Origin: Nephromyces sp. MM_2019
Taxonomy: Eukaryota > Apicomplexa > Aconoidasida > Nephromycida
Length of the DNA stretch: 18,502 nt
Reading direction: 5' to 3'
Assembly: GCA_015657535.1 (NCBI GenBank)
Contig: JADHZB010000762.1
Coordinates: forward strand, 1 to 18,502
Shown: in pieces, positions 10,001 through 18,502 of the stretch
How positions within the stretch are numbered: the first letter of the stretch is position 1
Layout: each line of letters begins with the position of its first letter
The notes under the pieces: generated by a model
The model's database searches: none
Told to the model about the DNA's origin: nothing
What the model saw: the letters and a program-made list of their open reading frames with translations, nothing else
Translations under genes and position numbers: made by a program

Positions 10001-13000
10001 AGGCCTTGGAATCGAGCAGATTGCCAGCCTCTTCCATAGAGATGGAAGGTTTCAAAGAAGCGAATGAGTCTGAGGAAGTTGCGTGTGCTGGATGAACGAA
10101 GGCTGAAGAATCATGAAGATCGGCTGCCGGGAGGCCTTTCGAAGTGCTTGAATCTACTATAGTGATATCACAAGCTGCTGAGTTCAAGAAGCTGAACAGA
10201 GTATCTTCATGAGAGAATACAAAGTAGCAGCGATGATCGACTAGGAAGAAGTCCCAGAGACCGATTTTGATGAGATCTGCATGAGCAGTCACTGCGATGG
10301 GGAAAAACCTGCAAAAATGCGAGAAAAACCGCAAAAACCCATCATAAAAACGAGAAGAAGCAGTAGATTGAGCCTCTTCAAAACGCTGGAAATCGTTTGC
10401 AGATTCTCTCAGATTCAGTTCGTCAAGTTTACTGTTGCTGTGGCTGAGCATAGGCCTTAAAAGAGCATCTATCCCCCCAGGAGGGGGGGGTTGATCGGAA
10501 GTCATTGGATGTTTTTCTCTTTCGTCGCTTGATTTGTACTTTTGAAACGAAAAAGAGCTGAAATGCCTAGGCTCCATGAAAAAGCGATTTTCATTGGTCG
10601 CAGGCAGCTTTGTGTGCTCTAGAGTATCCCGGATTTTGTGTGTGTGTGCAAGCACTCTTTTCGTCTCGCCAGTAGCTGAGGACTTGGCGCCAGCCTTGGC
10701 TTCCGGGACTTTAACGTAGAAACTTGCCAGTTTCTTCTCTTCTTTCTCAAACAAAGGTGAACTAGTAGTCAAGTCTTTACGAGCTCTAGGAGGAGCGGCT
10801 GCAGAATCTTCTTCTTCTTCTTCCTCATTGGCTGCAGGAAAATGACCTGTATAGAGGGGATTGGTGTGTGCAGCTCCATGGGGTTTTTCAAGGCTATTCT
10901 TTAGTGGGTGTGTGTAAGGCCGTGAAAAACCATAATCAGAAGCATTCACACCACCTATTAACCCCCTAAGCTTCCTAGATTTCCGAGAGAGCATCGAGCG
11001 GTTAGGATCTGATGGATATGCTGCTCGTCCAGAGGTATAGGCTGTGGGATGAGCGTGTGTGCGTGAATATCCCCTAGAACCAACTGCATTAAACTCAGTT
11101 TGCGTATGTCCATCTCCCCCCCCAGCCTCTTCCCGTCTTCTACCCACCAAAGCATTCCCTTCCTCCTCCAACCTCCGATGCCCTCTGAGCTGGCAGCTTT
11201 GCTCGCTCTGAGCCGAGCCGTAATGATGTAAAGGCTGGAAGCTCCTCGCATCAGCAGAGGATATCTCCTCATCCATTCCTTGCAAAGAAACTAGAGAGTG
11301 ATCTCTCGGTAAGGCATTAGCATACTGTGTGTATATTTGATTGCTCTCAGCTTCCCTAAAGGATGAAGAAGAGCTGAAAACTTCATAGTCTAATGCTGTG
11401 CATGCAGCAGGAGGAAATGCTTCTTCAGGAGAAGAAGGATTGAGAAAAGATAACTTTTCTATCGCTTCTAGGTAAAAGCGAAGACCTAGGCTTAACATCT
11501 GATAAGCATACAGCAGAGAGCTGTTATCCAGGTATAGATGAACCGGCTCTTGAAAGATTGAGATTGTCACACCTCCAGGAAGAATGTAGTAGCCTCCGGA
11601 AGATTTGAAGAAACCAGGAAACTCAAAGGTTTCACCTTTTTCCGGCGAAATTGTAGGTATTTCAGCCAAAACAGCTCCTCTACCTCCTCTTCTCTGATGA
11701 AGATCGCCACGATAGCTATTAAAGAGCGATTCATCATCGGTGATTCGATGATGATTTGGTGGTCTTTGGGGCTCTCGCATTAGCTCTACACTTCCTCCTG
11801 GGGTTTTTTCATTTTCTTGCTTATGTATGAGACTCTCATCCTCGACTCTCTGGGAAGAAGAGAATCTCTGGTTTTTGTTCAAAATGACGTTTTCTCCATT
11901 CTCTTCTTCTTGGTCTTTGATTTCTCGCATCTCATCAGCGGTTTCTCCATCTTCTCCTCGAGACGCTGGCATTAATCCCCGACCCAGCATCATCGCTCGC
12001 TTAGCCCTCGCTACCATCAGCTGCTTGGAGGTGAGTGATGTATGGAGCAAATCTTGGGATGTACGTACATCTCTTCCTCCTATATCCTTACCCGGAACGG
12101 AAGCTTGAAGATACGAAAGATTTTCTTCCCGAGAAAAAAGCCTGTCGTCTCCCTGAAGAGGAGGTGAAGCATGCAGAAAAGCTTCTCCCATCGACTGATG
12201 AAGCTTACCAACTCCATCGCCTTGTCCATTGGTAAAGCCTGCATCTCTCGCTTCCTGGGCAACCCCCTGGAAGTCACTTACCCTCTTCTTCGCTCTGCTT
12301 CTCTGATACACACATGCGACTATCTCATCGTAGCAAGGCAGCACCACAGAATACTTCAATTGGAGCCGATTGGAGTTTAAAAGTGGATATGAGGGTTTTA
12401 TCGTGTTTTGCCAGTCAATCTTCGTACGAAGCACTGCACTCGTTGTGTGTGGGGATGTGAAGCAAGCCATCATATCAGAGAAGATCATCCTCATCTCCAA
12501 GCAGACTGGGAGGAAAGCTTTGATGCTCTGGAGAGTCTGAGAAATGTATTCTTCAAAGAAACCCTCCCCTCCATCATCTGAAACATCATCTTTAAAGTAG
12601 TCTGCCTCATCTAATAGCTCGTTTATTGTGTAGTTATTAGGATAAGATAATGAAGAATCGGCTCTCCTATTTCCTGCGACGATGCTACTTTTATTGTGTG
12701 TGTTAACCGCGAAGGATCTCGCAGGATGCTTGGGGGGGTGGTGTGCTGCTTCAACTTCTTCATCGTAAGAACGTTTAATCTGCATATTAAGCCTGTTGCT
12801 AGTGTCGAGATTTTGAGGCGAAGAAACGGCTAAAAAACGAGGGTTTCTAGAAGCTAGAGACTCGTGATGAGATGCAGGTTCAACTGCTGTATGCATCTCA
12901 TCATTAAAGCCGTGGGGTTGCTTTGTGGAGATGTCGCGTGGAGAGTAGAAATTAGAAGAAAAATCAATAGATTCTGGACTCTTCACGGTATGCGAGCCAT

Positions 13001-16000
13001 TCTTTTCGCTTGAGGTCGTGCCGGCCGACTTGGGAAGGGTGTGTGTGCGAGGAGTTGTGGTAAGAATCTCTACTTCATCTTCATCATTCCGGCCAAAAGC
13101 CAGCTTCCCAGACATTGAAAAACCTCCACAAAAGGCAAAAACCTTGGGAATTTTTGGTGCAAGGAGTAGGGATAAGCTTTGAGTAACTTTCTTCGCACCT
13201 TCGTCATCACTAGAAGCAGTAAAGCCTCCCTCACCCCCATTGTTGAACTTCCGATGCATCCAACTACCAGTAGTAGCATCAGTAACCCCTCCCTCATCTT
13301 CCCTTGGAGTTCCTGCCTTCGGGTTCTTAGCTGAGCTCTTCTTGCTAAGGATGGAAGAGGCGAGAGTCGACCAACGAGCCTTTGCTGTATGCGAAAGAGC
13401 TTTTTTGATCTCAGCAGCATCATAGGAAAGCCGAGAAACCTCTGGATTGAAAGAATCCTCTTCGACGTTTAAAGTAGAAGCGTCTTCATGACATGGAAGA
13501 GACTTCAATGAAGAAGAAAGCAGTGAAAACTCACTTTCTTCCATTTTGGGTAGGCTGAGATCGCACACATTCCTGTTTATTGGAGCTTTTTCTGCGTGCT
13601 TCTCATCAAGAAAGATGAAATTCTGCCTAAAGGAATGATCTTTATGATTGTGTGCACCGCTCTTTGGGGGGAGGGGTTTCAGGTTGTGAAGATCGCCAAA
13701 GATTGGGTTTTGAAGCCTCTGAAGATCATCCCTCCTCTCCGTCTGACTGGCTCCAATGCTCACACTACTATTCTCAAGAAAATGACTTTCTAGCACAGAG
13801 CCTTTCCTCATTGGAACAGCAAACTTTCCACTCTTTTGAATGAATCGAACCAGCGTCTTACCATATTGATATATACTCGATATTTGAAGATACTCTCTAA
13901 GCACCTCTCTCTTTGTTCTTAAGCTAGGCTCTCTTCCTTCAAGAAGATGATATGGCATTGAGGAGAATTGCAGCTTCTTCCCGCTAGATGAAGATAGATG
14001 TTCCTTCGTGTCCTGAGGAATCAACTTCTTCATAAAAATCACACCCCAAAGAACATTTTGAAAGAGAGTTTCAAAGGAGAGAGAGGATCTTTCACCTTTG
14101 AAACCCTCCAAAGAAGGAGTGTATGCAGATGATGGAGGTAGAGCCCTACCCTTTGATAGTACTTGGCTGCGCATACTGGTTTCTCGATGCTTTCTCACCA
14201 AATTTCGATGAATTTTGAAGATGTGGTTTGATAAATGTTTACGCACTATAAAAGGCCTAGTGTTTGCTTCAAAGAGTTTCAAATTGGAGGATTTTCTCCA
14301 GCTGTAGCGAGTGAAGCTCCTTGAAGAAGGGGAAATAGCCATCCGGCGAAGTGAGCTTTTTTCAGCTCTTTGTAAAGTCTGAAAGAGGCGTTTTCTGTAC
14401 ATAAAAAGCAGCTTTTCAGTATAAAAACCGTGCATTTGAGCCTGTTCCTGAAGCTCTGGTTTATCAGCGTCTAGAAGATGTGAAAAAGAAGGCTGAAGAT
14501 CTGCCTTTAAGCATTTGAGGCGCTTTCCTAGGCATGTGCTCTGTTTCTTGCTTGAAAAATCCAGACTACGAGAAAAAGCCTCATTATAGGGAGAATCCCC
14601 TGTTTGGGAGTGAAAATTTGCATCATCTACAGTCTGCAAGGCTTTCTGGGTTGAAAATCTCGCCTTCATCATCGGCTGTTTGAGAGCTCCAGGGAGTCTA
14701 AGCCTCCCAATATCATCACTGAGGTGAGAAGCATCAAGCAAAGCCGAGAAAGCAGCCCTCAGAGATGATTCTGGATGAGGGATTTGAGGAGCTTTTCTGT
14801 CGAGAAATTCTTCTTCATGAGCCTTCAAAAGCGGAAACGTTTGAAGATTACTCAAGTTTTCCGCTCGAAGAGGCTGAGAAATAAAAGAGTCCTCACGCTG
14901 AGACTCGTCTTGTTGCGCCATCGAGATGATTCTGCCTTCATCTTCTTCCCTCTTCCCGGAAATGATGCTTTTTTCTTCAAAAAATCCTTTAAGTTCATCA
15001 TTTCCCCCCACTTTCCCTCCAGATTCCTTGATATACTCAAAATCTTCTATAAATTTCATCTTTTGGGGGGATTTTCGTCGCAAAGCTAAAGAATTATCAC
15101 CCACCAGCTGCTGCTGGGTGGTGAGATCTTCAGCATTGCCTGGATGCGTGATGCTCTGAAGGTGTTTTCTCTCCCTATCGAACATATTAGCAAATAGATT
15201 GGCATATTCTTGATGAAAAACCGGGAAATTTGAGGAAAATCGGGAATTTTTCGCTGTAGAAATATCAAAGTCAGCTCTTTGCTTCAAGTGTGTGCGACCA
15301 AAAACCCTGCGAAAGCCACTACCTTCCAGAGTTACTATAGAAGGGACTTTAGCTCCAGCTTCTTCCACTATCTTTGCGTTATGCTGAGACATCATTGAGT
15401 ATTCTTTAAGAATCCTTCGAGCTCGAGAAGTATGAAGATGAGAAAAGCTCAGTCTCATCTTCTTCCGCTTCTCCTTTTTTATGGCTTCAATAATCTTATC
15501 AGTGGCATCATCTTCCATTATAAGAGGCTCAGCTGAAAGGTTGTTACTTCCAAGCATCTCTCGGTCTTTAGAAGGATGGAGGGTTCTCTGTACATACACA
15601 CTTCCAGAGAAGCTTTTTAAGTGAAGAGCTTCTCTTTTTCCGACGGGAAGATCTCCAGTTGAATCAAGGCGATGCTGAACAACACACTTGGGATTAGCGG
15701 ATGGTGCGGCTCTAGGTTCACTGGTTTTTGCAGGAATTATAGCTGAAATTTCACTGGTTTTCACTGGAGCTGTACCTACACCTCCACGGTTTTCCCTAAG
15801 CAGTGTATCTACACCTACGCCTTCCTCATCCTTTGAGAAATCACGGTCTTCAACACGAAGGATTGTCTTCTTCCTTCGGGCAGAGAACCTCTCCAGGCCC
15901 ACCTGCAGCCGTAAACTCCATCTTCTAGCAACTAAGCTTGAGGGTAGAGGCTTGCCAGTTGATGTGGTAAGATCTATGTGCGAAGATTGAGAATCTTTCC

Positions 16001-18502
16001 AGCTAACACGCCGTCGCCTTAAGCTATCATCTTCCAGCGCATGCACACCTGGGCTTCGCACAGAAGAAGGTATCATCCGTGTGTGCAACGCATCGTTTGA
16101 GCGAATGAAGAAAGGCAGATCTGTTCGAGGTTGCAGCGTTGCTCTCTCCCCTGAAGCCTCTATCTTCAAACTCTTTGCCTCTTCATCTTCAGCAGACTTT
16201 CCATCGTTATTGTGGAGAACTTCTGCCTCATCTTCCTGCTGACTAATAGGCTTCATCACCTGCATCGCATGATTCTCCTGCTTCGCCTGCCCCTCCACCT
16301 GCTCTTTTGAAAGATTTTCCTCAAAGCTTTCGCTTTTTGTTCCCAACTCATTAGAGGAGCTCATATCAACTGGAAGACGCTGTAAAAAGCTGGATTTTCG
16401 CCTAAACATGTAGAATCTGCTAAAGTAAGCAGAAAAACCCCTCATTTTTTTATCTTCAGCAGCCTCCTGCTTCAATTCACCACTTTTAAGAAATCGTGAT
16501 GATTTCCCAGAAGAAGCAGCATCGGCTGGAGCAAGCGATTCTGAAGAACTTTGGCCATTAAACGCCTCTGTAAGGCTAGAAAATATTCCACGGTTTGATG
16601 CCGCTGTAGAGCTATTTTTTACATCATCTTCCACGGCTAAAAACGTCGAAGAAGCAGGAAAAGCTGAATCTCTCAAACCATCGTTGATTGAGGGAAGCTC
16701 AGAAGCTCCAGCTTTTGGTGTTTTACCCTGTGGAGTTGAGCTTTTCAAGAAACTCGTTGTCTTCAAGCTTTTATCATTATATCCGGTGGAATTCAACAGC
16801 TGAAGGCTTGGAGGAGAGCCTTTCGACCTAGCGACATGATCATCACTGTAGAGAGGATGATCGGCTTCAAGCTGTGAAAAGTGGTGCTCATTACCTTTTT
16901 TTTGGTAAAATATCGTTTTTTCGTGAAAGCTCCTGTGAGATGTGGATTTTCCATAGATGAGGGAGGAGACTGGCATCCTCACAGGCTCAATTAGCACCCA
17001 AAACTCCAAAAACTCTGTTAAAATATCAAATTCAAAGGTAAAGGAAAAGTAGCTCTTCTGGAGGGACGGAATTTCGTGCTTCTTCCGATATTTGTGGTGA
17101 GAGCTGGGTGTAGCTTCTGTAGGGTGCTTCGAGTTTGGAGGGTGGAGAGAACGAGGGGTAGGATGGGGGGGTTTGGAAGACTGAGCAGGGGGGTAGAGAG
17201 AAATAGACTGAGAAGCCTCAACCGGAGGGAGAGACTGAGAAATCACAATGGAAGAGTCCTTATTCGTTGATACTTCACCTCCAGGTCTAACCTCGCTTCC
17301 ATCTTCAACAGCAGAGCCGTCTCTTCTGTATGAAGAGGTAGAATCTACAATCAGTTTAGTATTGGGTGTACCAGAAGGATTTAACGAGCCTGCACTTCTG
17401 CGTGCGATAGCATCATCTTCAAAGGAGATAAAGCTAGCAGAAAAAGTGGGAGCTCGATTGGCTTTCGCTGAAGCAGCTGCTGGACTAGGAGAAACGTCTT
17501 CAAAAGCTTGAAGATTCGTCAACCCTCTCTTGCTTGCATCTTCAGCTTCTGGAAGCTTCATCGAAGGAAGATATGTTGCCGATGAAGAAGGGAAAGTAGT
17601 GACTAAATCCTCTTCGTGATGTCGAAAAACTCGAGAATCCTCTATTTTAGGCTGATTCTGGTGAGTGGGCCTGTTTATAGGAGAAGTTTCGATAGCCTCT
17701 CCTCCTCTTTCGCCTGTTTTTACTTCTCCTTCGCCTCTAGAAGGCGGAGCGTCATCAATTGAATCCAGAGCGTTTTCGCTATCGTCCAGGTGGGTAAAGC
17801 TTCCCTCTCTTCTGGAGGCAGCATGAGCTACCGGAGATAAGCTTAAAAACTGCTTCCTCAAAGGCTGTGGGAGATGAGTATCATCACCAACACCTAACAC
17901 ACCCTTTTCAAGGCTTGAAGATACCTTCCCAGGCATCGAAATGCTGCCTTCTTCTGATATAAGCTTAGCCAGATCTATCGTACCCAAGACCATCTCGTTC
18001 TTCTCTGAGCCCATGCCTCCCAGGCGAAGCTTTCTACCTTCCTTCTGGCTGTTGCTATAGCCGACAGGCAAAGACATTGAGACTACTTGAAGATTGTGCA
18101 GATTCCTTCTCTCATTAGAAGAAGAGGGTGTGAAGTAAACTGAAGATTCGCTGCAGTCGCCATCGTAGTGCATTAAGGGCGGGAGGAGAAGCCTGTCGCT
18201 CTCGCCTTCAGGAAGAGGCTTTAAGTAAGGAAATCCAGAGGAAGGAGAATGAATCATAGCGTTGCAAGGAGTGAAGAATTCTACATCTTCTTCATCTGTT
18301 TCTTCTTTATGTTCTTCTTCGTTGATTGTACTATGTTTACCAGAAGAAATCCGCTTATTGCTACTTATTGCCTTTTCCTGGTAACTACTAGCTTGCTGAT
18401 GGGAATCACTACTTCTATGCAAATACATAGCCCCCAGTGCGTCGGCAAACTGCTGAGCTTCTTTGCCGTGTGATGGTGTGTGGGGGTGGTGTGATGGTGT
18501 GT
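7037..18502 (-). CDS. Exon A of giant VPS13-like lipid-transfer protein (partial, N-terminal side)
   Basis: This is an uninterrupted frame of about 11.4 kb. The first ATG is at 18428, but the frame stays open to the window edge (18502), so that Met is probably internal. CAG acceptor candidates lie at 18455-18453 and 18452-18450, both at phase 0. The exon ends at 7037 before a GTATGA donor, leaving one base of a Gly codon. Counting from Met 18428, most of the roughly 3797 residues are Ser/Glu/Lys/Asp-rich inserts. Folded-looking islands lie near residues 459-511, 977-1047, 1329-1474, 1492-1545, 1962-2055, 2263-2334, 2693-2760, 3396-3480 and 3743-3797. The 3396-3480 island (FYN..ExFLEP..LNYNFS) resembles the segment before the VAB domain of VPS13; the earlier islands could be repeating beta-groove units. 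Known family role: bulk lipid transfer at membrane contact sites. No signal peptide or transmembrane helix is evident. The VPS13 assignment is inferred from motifs; another bridge-like lipid-transfer family is the main alternative. Confidence 0.7.
7989..8243 (-). other. VPS13 signature-like segment preceding VAB (exon A residues 3396-3480)
   Basis: This is the most diagnostic stretch in the window. It encodes a compact, low-Ser island containing FYN, six residues, then ETFLEPF, then about 20 residues to LNMSWLNYNFSAALIDSLL. In VPS13 proteins a YYN..(W)EPLIEP motif followed by an LNIN-(S/T) strand and helix lies just N-terminal of the VAB domain. The Trp of WEP is replaced by Phe here (HFETFLEP). 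Spacing and order agree with the family, and the VAB-like exons follow downstream. The assignment is by recognition, not by alignment score. Confidence 0.6.
10150..10350 (-). other. Possible lipid-groove segment, exon A residues 2693-2760
   Basis: This is a second hydrophobic island, encoding FLRFFSHFCRFFPIAVTAHA, DLIKIGLWDFFLVDHRCYFV and a short following strand. Several consecutive beta-prone stretches with almost no Ser-rich padding contrast sharply with the flanking sequence. It is compatible with strands of a lipid-transfer groove, but no single residue is diagnostic. It is too polar and interrupted for a clear transmembrane helix. Confidence 0.33.
11430..11640 (-). other. Possible lipid-groove (RBG-type) segment, exon A residues 2263-2334
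   Basis: This is a hydrophobic island within otherwise polar sequence. It encodes a strand-rich part (GGYYILPGGVTISIFQEPVH) followed directly by LYLDNSSLLYAYQMLSLGLR and then FYLEAIEKL, a strand-to-helix layout. Alternating hydrophobic strands ending in a short helix near a repeat boundary are the pattern of repeating beta-groove units in VPS13-like proteins. The identification of this island alone is tentative. Confidence 0.35.
12265..12545 (-). other. Structured island of exon A, residues 1962-2055
   Basis: This island encodes QTLQSIKAFLPVCLEMRMIF, then SDMMACF, and after a short loop IDWQNTIKPSYPLLNSNRLQ followed by LKYSVVLPCYDEIVACVY. It has few low-complexity residues and several beta-prone runs, so it is probably part of the folded core. 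I do not recognise a specific family motif in it beyond its general fit to the VPS13-like architecture. Confidence 0.3.
15999..16010 (-). other. Candidate PP1-docking RVxF motif (RVSW)
   Basis: Exon A encodes LRRRRVSWKDSQSS in a disordered-looking insert. R-V-S-W preceded by basic residues matches the RVxF-type docking motif for protein phosphatase 1. Short motifs of this kind arise often by chance in long disordered proteins, so the support is weak. Confidence 0.2.
18258..18311 (-). other. Candidate phospho-FFAT (VAP-binding) motif in exon A
   Basis: Residues about 40-57 (from Met 18428) read HKEETDEEDVEFFTPCNA. The E-F-F-T core with Thr at position 4, preceded by a strongly acidic tract, matches the phospho-FFAT pattern, in which phosphorylation of Thr/Ser replaces the acidic residue of a classical EFFDAxE motif. 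FFAT-type motifs bind the MSP domain of the ER protein VAP, and VPS13 proteins are known to use them to reach the ER. Position 7 is Asn, so this is a moderate match. Confidence 0.4.
18468..18502 (+). repeat. Short GT-rich direct repeat at the right edge
   Basis: The 14-mer GTGTGATGGTGTGT occurs at 18468-18481 and 18489-18502, a 21-bp period. In the frame of exon A it would encode a His/Pro/Thr/Ser repeat of seven residues. It could equally be the 3' end of an upstream intron, since CAG acceptor candidates follow at 18453 and 18450. Confidence 0.6.

Noticed and set aside
10150..10350. Transmembrane segment in the FFPIAVTAHADLIKIGLW region
   Set aside because: The hydrophobic runs are short and broken by charged residues and His. 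Beta strands of a lipid-binding groove explain them better.
18426..18428. ATG at 18428 as the translation start of the gene
   Set aside because: The frame remains open upstream to the window edge, with plausible coding or acceptor sequence before it. A start cannot be assigned inside the window.

Overview
The window looks eukaryotic. Its coding sequence lies almost entirely on the minus strand, in two enormous open frames separated by non-coding DNA rich in CA/GT microsatellites and homopolymer runs. The boundaries are good GT/AG splice sites whose phases match. The simplest reading is an internal part of one very large minus-strand gene, open at both window edges. From the 5' end of the gene (right) to the 3' end (left) it consists of: exon A (18502 to 7037), intron 1 (7036 to 6607), short exon B (6606 to about 6429), intron 2 (about 6428 to 5635), exon C (5634 to 273), and intron 3 (from 272 off the left edge). 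No start codon, stop codon, promoter or poly(A) signal of this gene is identifiable.

The encoded protein is over 5,600 residues long in this window alone. Most of it is low-complexity sequence rich in Ser, Glu, Lys and Asp. Scattered through it are short islands with beta-strand and amphipathic character that resemble the VPS13 family of bridge-like lipid-transfer proteins. The best island is in exon A at residues about 3396-3480. It has FYN, then ExFLEP, then LNYNFS, like the YYN..WEPLIEP..LNIN.(S/T) segment just before the VAB (SHR-BD) domain of VPS13. Exon B (TPHLYNLLGQ, like the sPY.I.N.tG entry into VAB) and exon C (VAB-like strands near residues 848-921 and 1726-1782) follow in the expected order. 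The VPS13 call comes from motif recognition by eye and was not tested by a profile search.

The organism is uncertain. Giant proteins padded with serine-rich and acidic low-complexity inserts, few introns, and abundant CA repeats fit an alveolate protist. A coccidian apicomplexan is my best guess, but nothing here proves it.

Other features are: a candidate phospho-FFAT motif (ER-contact, VAP-binding) in an acidic stretch near the right edge; an RVSW candidate PP1 docking site; a G-quadruplex-type sequence in intron 2 and another on the template strand of exon C; G-runs shortly downstream of all three 5' splice sites; and two in-phase alternative donors for exon B, 15 nt apart. No plus-strand gene, tRNA, rRNA, mobile element or CRISPR array was found.
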